Counted from the stretch's first letter, positions 8,900 to 17,513 are shown. The stretch is 64,000 bases of DNA from Craterilacuibacter sinensis (GCF_009831765.1 NZ_WSSB01000001.1:172180-236179), one strand, 5' to 3'. Notes: generated from the letters alone by a model not told the origin. Program-made: numbers and translations.

Positions 8900-8932
8900 C
8901 CCCTGCCGCCTGACCGGTCAGGGGTTTTTTTT
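8900..8932 (+). terminator. terminator-like hairpin between gcvH and gcvP
   Basis: CCCCTG (8900-8905) pairs with CAGGGG (8919-8924) and is followed by eight T. It is a good intrinsic terminator inside the gcv operon, so gcvP may be expressed by partial read-through. Confidence 0.65.
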
Positions 8933-8971
8933 GCCGTGTCAAACCCATCTCCGGCCAAAAAAGGAAGCGAT

Positions 8972-11827
8972 ATGTCGCTAGAACAACTGTTCAACCATCA
9001 GGAATTCATCGGCCGCCATATTGGCCCGAACGATGCCGAGCGCGCCGCCATGTGTGCGACGCTGGGCGTGGCTAGCCTTGACGAACTGGTCGGACAAACC
9101 GTCCCCGCCGCCATCCGTTTCGGGCGCAAGCTTGATCTGCCGGATGCGGTGACCGAAGCCGAGGCGTTGGCCAAACTCAAAGCGATCGCCGACAAGAACA
9201 TTATCAATAAATCGTTTATTGGCCTGGGTTACCACCCGACCCGCCTGCCGAACGTGATCCTGCGCAATGTGCTGGAAAACCCCGGCTGGTATACCGCCTA
9301 TACCCCGTATCAGGCCGAGATTGCGCAAGGCCGTCTGGAAGCGCTGCTTAACTACCAGCAGATGGTGATCGACCTGACCGGTCTGGAGATGGCCAACGCC
9401 TCCATGCTGGACGAAGCCACTGCCGCCGCCGAGGCGATGACGCTGGCGCGCCGGGTGTCCAAATCCAAATCCGAAGCCTTCTTTATCGACAGCCGCGTGC
9501 TGCCGCAGACGCTGGATGTGATCCGCACCCGCGCCAAGTATTTTGGTTTTGAGCTGGTGCTGGGGCATCCGGAAGAGGCCGGCAATGCCGACTACTTCGG
9601 TGCCTTGTTCCAGTTGCCCGGCGCCGGCGGTGATCTGCTGGACCTGAGCGCGCCGATTGCCGCTGCCAAGGCGCGCGGTGCAGTGGCGATTGTCGCCGCC
9701 GACATCATGGCCATGGTGCTGATCAAGTCGCCGGCTGAAATGGGCGCCGATGTGGCGGTGGGCAATACCCAGCGCTTCGGTGTACCGATGGGCTTTGGTG
9801 GCCCGCATGCTGCCTATTTCGCCTTCCGCGAAGACATGAAACGTGCAGCGCCGGGGCGCATCATCGGTGTGTCGGTGGATGCCAAGGGCAAGACCGCGCT
9901 ACGTATGGCGCTGCAAACGCGCGAGCAACATATCCGCCGCGAAAAGGCCAACTCCAATATCTGCACTTCGCAAGTATTGCTGGCCAACCTGGCCGGCATG
10001 TATGCCGTGTACCACGGCCCGGAGGGGGTGCGCCGCATCGCCACCCGCATCCACCGTCTGGCCGCGATTTTCGGTCACGCCATTCAGGCCGCTGGCGGCA
10101 AGCTGGTGTATGACCGCTTCTACGACACGGTCGAGGTCAACCTGGGTGACAAGGCGGCCGGCGTATACGCTGCCGCGCTCGCTGCCGGTTACAACCTGCG
10201 CCGCGTCGGCGACAGCGTGCTGGCGGTGGCCTTCCATGAGCAGGCAAGTCATGAGGATCTGGCCTTCCTGATCACGCTCTTTACCGGCCAGGTGGCCGAT
10301 GTCGCCGCACTGGATGCTGCCGCTGCGGATGCGATTCCGGCTGCGCTCAAGCGCGAGTCGGCCATCCTGACCCATCCGGTGTTCAATCAGTACCACACCG
10401 AACACGGCATGCTGCGCTACCTCAAGCGGCTGGAAAACCGCGACCTCGCGCTGAATCACTCCATGATCAGCCTGGGCTCGTGCACCATGAAGCTGAACGC
10501 CGTGGCCGAGATGCTGCCAGTGACCTGGCCTGCTTTTGCCGAGCTGCATCCGTTCTGCCCGGCCGATCAGGCGGTTGGCTATCACGAAATGATTGCCGGC
10601 TTGCAGGCACAGCTGATGGCGATTACCGGTTTTGACGCCATCTCGATGCAGCCTAACTCCGGCGCCTCGGGCGAATACGCCGGCTTGCTCGCTATCTTGC
10701 GCTACCACGAAAGCCGTGGTGATGTTGCGCGCACCGTGTGCCTGATTCCGCAATCGGCACACGGCACCAACCCCGCTACCGCGCAGATGCTGGGCATGCA
10801 GGTGGTGGTGGTGAAGTGCGACGAATTGGGCAATGTGGATCTCACCGATCTCAAGGCCAAGGCCGAGCTGCACGCCGATCGCCTGGGTGCGCTGATGATT
10901 ACCTACCCGTCTACCCACGGCGTGTTCGAGGAAAGCATCCGCGATATCTGTGCATTGGTGCATGGTTACGGGGCGCAGGTGTATATGGATGGCGCCAATA
11001 TGAATGCGCAGGTGGGTCTGACCCGTCCGGCCGACATCGGTGCCGATGTGCTGCATATGAATCTGCACAAGACCTTCTGCATTCCGCATGGCGGCGGCGG
11101 TCCGGGCATGGGCCCGATCGGTATGAAGTCGCATCTGGCGCCATTCATGGCCAACCATGTGGTGAGCGAAGTGCCGGGGGCGCAGGCAGGCCAAGGGGCG
11201 GTGTCGGCCGCGCCATTCGGCTCGGCTTCCATTCTGCCTATCTCGTGGATGTATATCACCATGATGGGTGCCGAGGGCATGAAACTGGCGACCGAGCATG
11301 CACTTTTGAATGCCAACTACGTTGCCGCAAGGCTCGCGCCGCACTATCCGGTGCTGTATAGCGGCAAGCAAGGGCGGGTGGCGCACGAGTGCATCATCGA
11401 CTTGCGTCCGCTCAAGGCGGCCTCCGGCATCACCGAAGTCGATATCGCCAAGCGCCTGATGGACTACGGCTTCCACGCACCGACCATGAGCTTCCCGGTC
11501 GCCGGTACGCTGATGATCGAACCGACCGAGAGCGAGAGTCAGGTCGAGCTTGACCGTTTTATCGCCGCGATGCTGGCGATACGGGCAGAAGTGCAGGCAG
11601 TCGAGGACGGCGTCTGGCCGGCGGACAATAATCCCCTGGTCAATGCGCCGCACGGCAAGGCCGATATCGCTGCCGACTGGAACCGGCCATACAGCCGCGA
11701 GCAGGGTTTGTTCCCGCTGCCTTATGTACTGGACAACAAGTTCTGGCCGGCGGTGAACCGCATCGACGACGTGTACGGGGACCGTAATCTGGTGTGCAGC
11801 TGCCCGGCAACCGCGGATTATTTGTAA
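8972..11827 (+). CDS. gcvP: glycine dehydrogenase (decarboxylating), P protein
   Basis: A PLP enzyme that decarboxylates glycine and loads the aminomethyl group on GcvH. It is the single-chain type (951 aa) with N- and C-terminal homologous halves. The N-terminus [16 protein letters not shown] is typical. The PLP lysine is Lys700 in [18 protein letters not shown], preceded by an acidic DGANMNAQ stretch. Start ATG 8972 follows AAAAGGAAGCG; the frame is open upstream to 8855, but that extension overlaps gcvH and lacks family character. No separate lipoamide dehydrogenase (L protein) lies in the window. Confidence 0.97.
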   Translation: MSLEQLFNHQEFIGRHIGPNDAERAAMCATLGVASLDELVGQTVPAAIRFGRKLDLPDAVTEAEALAKLKAIADKNIINKSFIGLGYHPTRLPNVILRNVLENPGWYTAYTPYQAEIAQGRLEALLNYQQMVIDLTGLEMANASMLDEATAAAEAMTLARRVSKSKSEAFFIDSRVLPQTLDVIRTRAKYFGFELVLGHPEEAGNADYFGALFQLPGAGGDLLDLSAPIAAAKARGAVAIVAADIMAMVLIKSPAEMGADVAVGNTQRFGVPMGFGGPHAAYFAFREDMKRAAPGRIIGVSVDAKGKTALRMALQTREQHIRREKANSNICTSQVLLANLAGMYAVYHGPEGVRRIATRIHRLAAIFGHAIQAAGGKLVYDRFYDTVEVNLGDKAAGVYAAALAAGYNLRRVGDSVLAVAFHEQASHEDLAFLITLFTGQVADVAALDAAAADAIPAALKRESAILTHPVFNQYHTEHGMLRYLKRLENRDLALNHSMISLGSCTMKLNAVAEMLPVTWPAFAELHPFCPADQAVGYHEMIAGLQAQLMAITGFDAISMQPNSGASGEYAGLLAILRYHESRGDVARTVCLIPQSAHGTNPATAQMLGMQVVVVKCDELGNVDLTDLKAKAELHADRLGALMITYPSTHGVFEESIRDICALVHGYGAQVYMDGANMNAQVGLTRPADIGADVLHMNLHKTFCIPHGGGGPGMGPIGMKSHLAPFMANHVVSEVPGAQAGQGAVSAAPFGSASILPISWMYITMMGAEGMKLATEHALLNANYVAARLAPHYPVLYSGKQGRVAHECIIDLRPLKAASGITEVDIAKRLMDYGFHAPTMSFPVAGTLMIEPTESESQVELDRFIAAMLAIRAEVQAVEDGVWPADNNPLVNAPHGKADIAADWNRPYSREQGLFPLPYVLDNKFWPAVNRIDDVYGDRNLVCSCPATADYL

Positions 11828-11914
11828 GCTGTCTTTCTGGGGTGATGCATCCAGCCCTCGCTTGTCACCTGTGCAAGTGGTGAGGATGTGATGTGCTGCT
11901 ACAGTAAAAGAAAG

Positions 11915-11946
11915 CGCCCGCGAGCTAAAGCTTGCGGGCTTTTTTA
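11915..11946 (+). terminator. rho-independent terminator of the gcv operon
   Basis: GCCCGCGAGC pairs with GCTTGCGGGC (10 bp, one G-U) around TAAA and is followed by six T. From here to the TetR gene at 12241 there are about 295 bases without a gene; they are AT-rich around 12040-12100 and hold only the probable regulator promoter. Confidence 0.9.
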
Positions 11947-12191
11947 TTGAGGCGTAAGCTGCTGTCGGATAAATGCGACATAACAAAGAGGCTGGCAAAT
12001 ATTAGATAGGGTGTTTCCCCTATTGTACTGACTGGATTGTTCAGTATCTGTTGCATGATTATTTTTATAGGCATTTGAATTTTAATGATTATTTCTGCTT
12101 GCAGGGTATGGGTGGCCTCGTGCTATTCATGCTGGACAAGCAGGATGCGAGCGAGTGCATCACACATCAAGTTACCCGTTTGGTATTTTGC

Positions 12192-12200
12192 TGTTATGAT
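12192..12200 (+). promoter_or_regulatory. extended -10 promoter for the TetR gene
   Basis: TGT-TATGAT is an extended -10 element 40 nt before the start codon. A weak -35 (TTACCC, 12172-12177) is 17 bp upstream. Confidence 0.45.
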
Positions 12201-12240
12201 CCGCGACATCAGGCCTGCATACGTTAAAGCGAGATAAAAA

Positions 12241-12903
12241 ATGAGTCCGACACGCAGAACCCAACAAAGCCGCCGCGAAGGCACTATAGGTAAACTGGTG
12301 GCCTCCGCCATCGATTGCATCAACGAGCTGGGCTATCAGGGCGCCAGCGTGCAGATCATCTGTCAGCGTGCCGAGCTGTCGCAGGGTGCGCTGTTCCGCC
12401 ACTTCGCCACCAAGAACGAGCTGATGCAGCTGGTATACAACAGCACCATTGATCTCTTGTTCGACCGTGCCGCCGCTGACCTGGTCGCCTTGCCGGCGGA
12501 TGCGTCGGATGAGGACAAGATGGTGTGCCTGATGCGTTCGCTGGTGGCCGATGTACACTATGTGGTGCTGATGGAGCTGATGATGGCTGCGCGTACCCAG
12601 CCCGAGCTGTCCGGCCTGATTGCGCGCGATGGCCTGCGCCAGCGCGACCGCTTTATCGCCTTGCTGGGCACCTATTTCCCGCGTTATGCCGGCAATAGCG
12701 AATTCGTCGCCATGGCGCTGACCATGATGACTACCTATCACGGCATGTCGCTGTACCGTACCATGAGCCGCGAAGTCGAGCCGTCGCCGCTACGCGAGCA
12801 GTGGTTGCAGAACATCCTGCGTCAGGAGCTGGCACGTCTGGCCAAGAAAGGTGCCGATACCGTCAACCCGGTATACGACCTGGCCAGCTTGCCGCAGGCG
12901 TGA
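12241..12903 (+). CDS. TetR/AcrR family transcriptional regulator
   Basis: A 220-residue DNA-binding protein. Residues about 10-60 form the TetR helix-turn-helix: ASAIDCINELGYQGASVQ, then ICQRAELSQGALFRHFATKNEL with the family's characteristic LFRHF-x-K. The remaining alpha-helical ligand domain shows no recognisable specificity. ATG 12241 follows AAAGCGAGATAAAAA, a weak ribosome binding site. The neighbours (gcvP upstream, porin convergent downstream) do not point to a target. TetR regulators often bind their own promoter; no clear palindrome overlaps the predicted promoter. Confidence 0.88.
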   Translation: MSPTRRTQQSRREGTIGKLVASAIDCINELGYQGASVQIICQRAELSQGALFRHFATKNELMQLVYNSTIDLLFDRAAADLVALPADASDEDKMVCLMRSLVADVHYVVLMELMMAARTQPELSGLIARDGLRQRDRFIALLGTYFPRYAGNSEFVAMALTMMTTYHGMSLYRTMSREVEPSPLREQWLQNILRQELARLAKKGADTVNPVYDLASLPQA

Positions 12904-12913
12904 GAAGGGGTAG

Positions 12914-12940
12914 GATGGGTGAAGCGCAGCGCAACCCATC
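12914..12940 (+). repeat. GATGGGT/ACCCATC palindromic element, copy 1
   Basis: GATGGGT (12914-12920) and ACCCATC (12934-12940) flank GAAGCGCAGCGCA. It lies 10 nt after the TetR stop. A related copy with the same GCG-AGCGCAACCCAT core is at 14652-14680. Confidence 0.65.
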
Positions 12941-12957
12941 TTGAGCGAGTAGGGAGT

Positions 12958-12990
12958 AAAAAACCGCCGGCGTGAGCTTGGCGGTTTTTG
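12958..12990 (+). terminator. terminator after the TetR gene
   Basis: AAAACCGCC pairs with GGCGGTTTT around an 11-nt loop (GGCGTGAGCTT), followed by T5. It lies between two convergent genes. Confidence 0.75.
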
Positions 12991-13013
12991 TTTGCCTGTC
13001 GATATCCAGGCGT

Positions 13014-13043
13014 AAAAAAACCGGCGCGAGGCGCCGGTTTTTT
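13014..13043 (-). terminator. terminator of the porin gene (bidirectional)
   Basis: CCGGCGC-GAG-GCGCCGG with seven A on the left and six T on the right. On the minus strand it ends porin transcripts 18 nt after the stop codon; on the plus strand it backs up the TetR terminator. Confidence 0.88.
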
Positions 13044-13060
13044 GCGTTGTAAGCCGAAGC

Positions 13061-14134
13061 TTAGAACTTGTGGATCAGGTTCACGCCGAAGGCTTTAACA
13101 TCAGCAGCTTCGCCGCTGTAGTTGATCTTGCCGTAGGAAACACCTGCCAGCGTGCGCTTGGACAGGGAGTAGTCAGCACCAACGATGAACTGGTCGTAAG
13201 CGGTGTCTACAGCTTTAACGCCGTCAACCTTAACGTCCCAGCCGTGAGCGTAGGAGAATTTAGGGGTGATCGCGCCGTAGGTGTAAGCTACGGTCATGGC
13301 AGCGTCACGAGCCTTCATTTCTTGGCCGTCAACTACGGTGCCTGCAGCAAATTCGTTGCCGAATGCGCTAAAGAATTTGCCTTTTTTATCCGCTTCAACT
13401 GCGCCAGTAGTCTGGGCGTAACCAGCACCGAAGAACCAGTTGTTCCAGTCGTAGCTCAGTTCAACACGATGCTGCTTGGTGTCTTCTTTCTTGGCTGCGG
13501 TAGCGTAGGCATCTTTCTCAACCTGGTACATGTACTGCGCGGTCAGACCGGCGATTTCGTACTGCAGGCCCAGCGAGTTGATGCGGGCATTCTTGGTGTA
13601 GGTCTCTACACTTGGTGCGTCAGCAAGAATTTCGTTCTTGTTTTCGTCAACACCGTGTACGTATACAGCCTTGAAGCCTGCGTATTCCGGGCTTTCCAGA
13701 CGGATGGAGTCCTTCAGACGTGCATCAGCACGGGTGAAGATGGACAGGCCCAGTGCGTCGGAGCCGTTTTCCCAGGCATTGATCACGCCCATGTCGGAGT
13801 TGGCGAAGTTGGAGTTGTAACCCAGCTTCACAGTACCGAATTCGCTAGACAGACCAGCGAAAGAGTCGCGGCTTGCCCAGCTCTTGCCACCGTTCTTGCC
13901 ATCATCGATAGCCAGAGCGGTTTCAACCTGCCAGATAGCCTTCAGGCCGTTACCCAGATCTTCGCTGCCCTTGAAGCCGATGCGGGAGCCCAGATCGTCA
14001 ACGTTGGTAGCAGAAGCTTCTTTGCCAACCTTAACGTTTTCAACGCCGGCCTTCATGATGCCGTAAACGGTTACATCAGCCATTGCAGCAGCTGGCAGAG
14101 CGGAAACCAGAGCAGCGATCAGTACTTTTTTCAT
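13061..14134 (-). CDS. Gram-negative (Neisseria-type) general porin
   Basis: A 357-residue outer-membrane trimeric porin. The signal peptide MKKVLIAALVSALPAAAMA is followed by the mature start DVTVYGIMKAGVENV, the usual first beta-strand of betaproteobacterial and neisserial porins. The conserved SRIGFKGSEDLGNGLKAIWQVE and the SRDSFAGL/GTVKLGY pair are present, and the chain ends on a beta-strand with terminal phenylalanine (FGVNLIHKF), as expected for BAM recognition. ATG 14134 is chosen because it begins the signal peptide and follows AAGGAAG; an upstream in-frame ATG (14173) is rejected. Its mRNA leader is AT-rich and could be a small-RNA target. Confidence 0.95.
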   Translation of the reverse strand: MKKVLIAALVSALPAAAMADVTVYGIMKAGVENVKVGKEASATNVDDLGSRIGFKGSEDLGNGLKAIWQVETALAIDDGKNGGKSWASRDSFAGLSSEFGTVKLGYNSNFANSDMGVINAWENGSDALGLSIFTRADARLKDSIRLESPEYAGFKAVYVHGVDENKNEILADAPSVETYTKNARINSLGLQYEIAGLTAQYMYQVEKDAYATAAKKEDTKQHRVELSYDWNNWFFGAGYAQTTGAVEADKKGKFFSAFGNEFAAGTVVDGQEMKARDAAMTVAYTYGAITPKFSYAHGWDVKVDGVKAVDTAYDQFIVGADYSLSKRTLAGVSYGKINYSGEAADVKAFGVNLIHKF

Positions 14135-14464
14135 GTTTAAACTTCCTTGTGCGTAGAAGAAATTTGCGAGCAAATGCTAACGTCCATGCAGGGTGATGTG
14201 CAACATTTAGAATGCAAACTGTTGCTTTTTTGTAACACTTTGCAAGCATTAACTTGCTCTTGATGTGGGTGTGTTTGATTTGGTTTTCGGGTAAGTTGTT
14301 GATTTGATTATTAAAAAATACTGATATTAAGGCGTGGCTATTTGTTTGCCTGTTTGTGCTGTTTTTGTGGTTATTTTGGCTTTTTCTGTCTTTATGTTTT
14401 TTTTTGTGGCGCTTTATGCCGGGTTTTGATCTTTTTTGAGAGCCTGGCGGAATGGGGTGGGCAC

Positions 14465-14544
14465 AAAAAAAGCCCATCCGCAGAGGATGGGCGCAATACC
14501 TAATCTCGAAACAACAGAAAGACTCATGAGCAAGCATATCTGTC
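14465..14544 (-). ncRNA. candidate small RNA (possibly FNR-controlled)
   Basis: On the minus strand a consensus promoter (TTTACA, 17 bp, TAGAAT) lies about 8 nt before position 14544. A textbook terminator ends the unit: GCCCATCC (14472-14479) pairs with GGATGGGC (14485-14492), and on the minus strand seven T follow. The transcript would be about 80 nt, or about 109 nt if it starts at 14573 below the FNR-like box. The 5' half is predicted single-stranded and contains the pyrimidine-rich CTTTCTGTTGTTTC. No ORF of note is inside. The promoter, terminator and length are what an Hfq-dependent trans-acting RNA would show. I do not recognise it as a named family. Confidence 0.5.
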
Positions 14545-14551
14545 GAAGACA

Positions 14552-14580
14552 ATTCTAGTTGCGAGTGAAGACTATGTAAA
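14552..14580 (-). promoter_or_regulatory. consensus sigma-70 promoter of the candidate small RNA
   Basis: Minus strand: TTTACA at 14580-14575, exactly 17 bp spacer, TAGAAT at 14557-14552. An AT-rich block (TAAAATAATT on the plus strand, 14581-14590) lies directly upstream of the -35, like an UP element. Confidence 0.6.
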
Positions 14581-14607
14581 TAAAATAATTCCCGGCCTTA
14601 CCTTGCC

Positions 14608-14621
14608 TTGATCGGAATCAG
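14608..14621 (-). promoter_or_regulatory. FNR/ANR-like box upstream of the candidate small RNA
   Basis: TTGATCGGAATCAG matches TTGAT-N4-ATCAA at 9 of 10 positions. Its centre (14614.5) is about 70.5 bp upstream of the predicted start at 14544, a class I distance. It is also exactly 41.5 bp upstream of a possible start at 14573 with a TTTTAT -10, a class II distance. No coding gene is positioned to use it. Confidence 0.5.
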
Positions 14622-14651
14622 TCGCTGTCTGTATTTTTGGGGTCGGGCGCA

Positions 14652-14680
14652 GGATGGGGGAAGCGAAGCGCAACCCATGG
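14652..14680 (+). repeat. GATGGGT/ACCCATC element, copy 2 (imperfect)
   Basis: GGATGGGGGAAGCGAAGCGC followed by AACCCATGG. It matches copy 1 at 12914 apart from a few substitutions. Confidence 0.55.
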
Positions 14681-14707
14681 CGGGGCGGGGGTGCTGGATG
14701 GTGGTTG

Positions 14708-14748
14708 CGCGGGATGGGTTACGGCCTTCGGCCTGCACCCATCCCGCG
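14708..14748 (-). repeat. long perfect hairpin after metY
   Basis: CGCGGGATGGGT (14708-14719) pairs perfectly with ACCCATCCCGCG (14737-14748); an inner GGCC-TTC-GGCC stem fills the loop. It contains the GATGGGT/ACCCATC core and lies 6 nt after the metY stop. No T-run follows, so it is more likely an mRNA 3' stabiliser or repeat element than a full terminator. Confidence 0.65.
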
Positions 14749-14754
14749 GTTGTT

Positions 14755-16023
14755 TTACGCCTGCAGCGCCTGTTCGATGTCAGCCAGGATGTCGTCGCAG
14801 TGCTCGATGCCGATGGACAGACGCACCATTTCTGGACGTACGCCGGCCTTGAGCTGCTCTGCGGGCGAGAGCTGGCGGTGGGTGGTGCTGGCCGGGTGGC
14901 AGGCCAGGCTCTTGGCGTCGCCGATATTGACGAGACGGGTGATCAGCTGCAGCGCGTCGATAAAGCGTGCGCCGGCTTCGATGCCGCCTTTGACCCCGAA
15001 CGACAAAATTCCCGAGGCGCGGCCGCCCATGTATTTGTCGACCAGCGCCTTGGACGGGTTGCCTTCCAGTGCCGCGTACTCGACCCACTCGACCTTGGGA
15101 TGGCTGGCCAGATGCTGTGCCACCTTCAGCGTGTTGTCGCAGATGCGGTCCATGCGCAGTGCCAGTGTTTCGATGCCGAGCAGGATTTCGCGCGCGTTAA
15201 ACGGCGAGATGGCCGCGCCCATATTGCGAAGCGGCACCACGCGGGCGCGGGCGATATAGGCGGCAGCCCCCAGCGCCTCGACATAGTTGACGCCGTGGTA
15301 GCTGACATCCGGCGTATTCAGGCGCACAAAGCGCTGGGCGTGTGCGCCCCACGGGAACTTGCCGGAGTCGACGATGATGCCGCCGATGCTGGTGCCGTGG
15401 CCGCCCAGATATTTGGTGAGCGAGTGAACGACGATGTCGGCACCGTGCTCGAACGGGCGGCACAGATAAGGAGAAGGCACGGTGTTGTCGACGATCAGCG
15501 GCAGGCCGTGCTTGTGCGCTTCGGCGGCAAAGGCGGCGAAGTCGACCACATTGCCCAGCGGGTTGCCGATCGATTCACAGAATACCGCCTTGGTGCGCTC
15601 GTCCACATACTGGGCGATGGCGGCCGGGTCGCGGTGATCGACGAAATGCACCTTGATGCCCAGTTGCGGGAAGGTGTGGGCGAACAGATTGTAGGTGCCG
15701 CCATACAGCGTGCTGGTGGCGATGATATTGTCGCCGGCTTCGGCAATGGTCTGGATGGCGTAGCTGATCGCCGCCATGCCGGAGGCCACCGCCAGCGCGC
15801 CAATGCCGCCTTCCAGCGCGGCGACGCGCTTTTCCAGCACGTCGGTGGTCGGGTTCATGATGCGGGTGTAGATATTGCCCGACACTTTAAGGTCGAACAG
15901 GTCGGCGGCGTGCTGGGTGCTGTCAAAGGCGTAGCTGGCCGTCTGGTAGAGCGGCACGGCTACCGCATGGGTGGTTGGCTCCGGGCTGTAGCCGGCGTGG
16001 ACGGCGAGGGTTTCTATCTTCAT
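14755..16023 (-). CDS. metY: O-acetylhomoserine sulfhydrylase / aminocarboxypropyltransferase
   Basis: A PLP enzyme of the Cys/Met metabolism family that makes homocysteine from O-acetylhomoserine and sulfide (direct sulfhydrylation branch of methionine synthesis). The protein has 422 residues, the length of the MetY subgroup. Seen: TLAVHAGYSPEP at the N-terminus, YTRIMNPTTDVLEKR, the PLP-stacking region SGMAAISYA, and the PLP lysine Lys204 in SLTKYLGGHG. ATG 16023 follows AAGGAGAAACC. It starts 19 bp after the GIDE-like gene and may share its transcript. MetY versus cystathionine synthase cannot be settled by motifs alone, but the length and N-terminus favour MetY. Confidence 0.93.
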   Translation of the reverse strand: MKIETLAVHAGYSPEPTTHAVAVPLYQTASYAFDSTQHAADLFDLKVSGNIYTRIMNPTTDVLEKRVAALEGGIGALAVASGMAAISYAIQTIAEAGDNIIATSTLYGGTYNLFAHTFPQLGIKVHFVDHRDPAAIAQYVDERTKAVFCESIGNPLGNVVDFAAFAAEAHKHGLPLIVDNTVPSPYLCRPFEHGADIVVHSLTKYLGGHGTSIGGIIVDSGKFPWGAHAQRFVRLNTPDVSYHGVNYVEALGAAAYIARARVVPLRNMGAAISPFNAREILLGIETLALRMDRICDNTLKVAQHLASHPKVEWVEYAALEGNPSKALVDKYMGGRASGILSFGVKGGIEAGARFIDALQLITRLVNIGDAKSLACHPASTTHRQLSPAEQLKAGVRPEMVRLSIGIEHCDDILADIEQALQA

Positions 16024-16042
16024 GGTTTCTCCTTGGGGAGGG

Positions 16043-16975
16043 TTAATGGCGGGCGATGGCGTTTAGCAGCCACAGGCTGAGGCCGGCGGCGGCCAGATGC
16101 AGCCAGGCCAGACGGCGAAAGTGGCGGGCGGCGTGAGCGGGTGCGCGGTGGCTGATGATGAAATGGCGTCCGTCGCTGGGTGCCGTCAGATGGTGGGTGA
16201 GCGGCGCGGCGGCCAGCTCGGCATGTTCGCGGCTGACTTCGGCATGAATGGCGCGCCGTGCCGCTTCCCATTCTTCCATATCGATCTGGCCATCGCGGTT
16301 ACGGTCAAAGCGTGCCAGAAGCTGTGCCTGATCCTGCTTGAGGTGTTCCAGTTCAAGTTTCACGTCTTCGCGTTGTTGCGCCTCACTCTGCGTGCCGCCG
16401 ATAGCGGACAGCGTGCCCAATACATAGAGCGGGTCGTGTTCGGCTATCCATTCTTCGGTGATGCGCCAGCCATCATCCAGCGTGATGCGGTGGTGGGCGC
16501 TCTGGATGGTGGCGCCTTCGGGGTGGATGATGACTTCGCCGCCACTTTTGTCGCGCAAACGCCAGCTGGCTTCGCTTTGTGCCGATTCGCTGCTTTTACC
16601 CAGTACGCTTTGTCCTTGCCACTGCTTGTGCCAGCGATACCAGACGCAGGGGCGGCCGGACAGTGGAGAAAACAGCGGCGCCTGTTCATGATTCAGGGCA
16701 TAGCCGTAAAGCTCGGTGTAACCGAGAGCCGCGCTGCGGGCGCGGGCGGTGGGGGTGTCGGCGATGGCGCGGTAGCGGCGGTAGTTGATGTGCCATAAGG
16801 CCAGGGCGTAGACAAGAACAAGCGCGGATGCGGGCAGAAAAAGTGGCAAAAAGCGCAGCTGCCAGGCGCACCACAGCAAGGCCGGGTAAGCCAGCAGCGC
16901 GCTCAGGCGCTGCGAGGCGCCGGGCTTTGCGCCGGGTAACAGTTCAGCGGTCAAATAGTGCGGCAATGTCCACAT
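16043..16975 (-). CDS. membrane protein with GIDE-like domain and an EF-hand
   Basis: A 310-residue protein without an assigned pathway. Hydrophobic segments lie at residues about 28-62 (likely two helices) and 288-306. Between them is a GIDE-type region: YTELYGYA, then PLFSPLSGRPCVWYRW (100-115) and WRITEEWIAEHDPLYVLG (170-187), the signature of bacterial relatives of the GIDE/MULAN E3-ligase fold. Residues 224-235 (DRNRDGQIDMEE) form a canonical EF-hand calcium loop. No RING finger is present. ATG 16975 is inferred by its fit to family starts; it overlaps the end of lemA by 32 bp. LemA and GIDE proteins often co-occur; the function is unknown. Confidence 0.75.
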   Translation of the reverse strand: MWTLPHYLTAELLPGAKPGASQRLSALLAYPALLWCAWQLRFLPLFLPASALVLVYALALWHINYRRYRAIADTPTARARSAALGYTELYGYALNHEQAPLFSPLSGRPCVWYRWHKQWQGQSVLGKSSESAQSEASWRLRDKSGGEVIIHPEGATIQSAHHRITLDDGWRITEEWIAEHDPLYVLGTLSAIGGTQSEAQQREDVKLELEHLKQDQAQLLARFDRNRDGQIDMEEWEAARRAIHAEVSREHAELAAAPLTHHLTAPSDGRHFIISHRAPAHAARHFRRLAWLHLAAAGLSLWLLNAIARH

Positions 16976-17513
16976 CGGCCTTGTCCTGGCTGCTGAAACG
17001 CAAGGGGCTGGCCTTGGCAAAGCCCATGGTTTGGGCGATCAGTACATCGGGGAATTGCTCGATGCGGATATTGTTGATATTGACCGCTTCGTTGTAGAGT
17101 TCGCGCCGGTCGGCGATGGCGTTTTCCAGTGTGCTGATGCGCTCGCTTAGCAGAGCAAACTGCTGGTCGGCCTTGAGTTCGGGGTAGGCTTCGGCCACGG
17201 CGTAGATCTGGCCGAGAAGGCCGCGCAGGCTGCCTTCCAGCTCGCCAATGCGGGCGATGTCGCCGCCGCGTGTGGCCGTACGGATGGCGGCGCGCGCTTC
17301 CATGACGCGGGTCAGCGTCGCCTGCTCGAACTGGGCGTATTGCTGGCACACCGCCACCAGCTTGGGCAGTTCGTCGTGGCGCTGCTTGAGCAAGACATCG
17401 ATATTGGCCCAGCTGCGGCTGACTTCATGCTTGATGCGCACCAGCGCGTTATACAGGCTGACGGCGTACAGCAGCAGGGCGGCGAACACCGCCAGCAAAA
17501 TCCATAGATACAT
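16944..17513 (-). CDS. LemA family protein
   Basis: A 189-residue protein with one N-terminal membrane helix (residues about 2-22, LWILLAVFAALLLYAVSLYN) and a long helical-bundle domain. Family motifs are present: WANIDVLLKQRHDELPKLV, the AYPELKADQQF stretch and the ELYNEAVNINNIRIEQFPD segment near the C-terminus. The start at 17513 is where family similarity begins. A longer frame upstream to 18155 runs antisense through the neighbouring gene with a proline/arginine-rich low-complexity translation and is rejected. The molecular role of LemA is unclear; the overlap with the GIDE-like gene argues for joint function. Confidence 0.92.
   Translation of the reverse strand: MYLWILLAVFAALLLYAVSLYNALVRIKHEVSRSWANIDVLLKQRHDELPKLVAVCQQYAQFEQATLTRVMEARAAIRTATRGGDIARIGELEGSLRGLLGQIYAVAEAYPELKADQQFALLSERISTLENAIADRRELYNEAVNINNIRIEQFPDVLIAQTMGFAKASPLRFSSQDKADVDIAALFDR

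Larger units (their letters stand above)
14135..14754. other. 620-bp stretch without a protein gene
   Basis: It holds the porin leader and promoter region (about 14135-14330), a T-rich tract on the plus strand (14330-14440), the candidate small RNA and its control region (14465-14621), and two hairpin elements related to the GATGGGT/ACCCATC repeat (14652-14748). A minus-strand open frame through 14076-14552 has a basic, low-complexity translation and overlaps the porin start out of frame; I judge it spurious. Confidence 0.7.

Noticed and set aside
13070-14140. 356-codon plus-strand ORF antisense to the porin
   Set aside because: A shadow of the biased porin codon use; the minus strand has the signal peptide, ribosome binding site and terminator.
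14076-14552. 158-codon minus-strand ORF upstream of and overlapping the porin
   Set aside because: Basic low-complexity translation, overlaps the porin start in another frame, and contains the terminator of the candidate small RNA.
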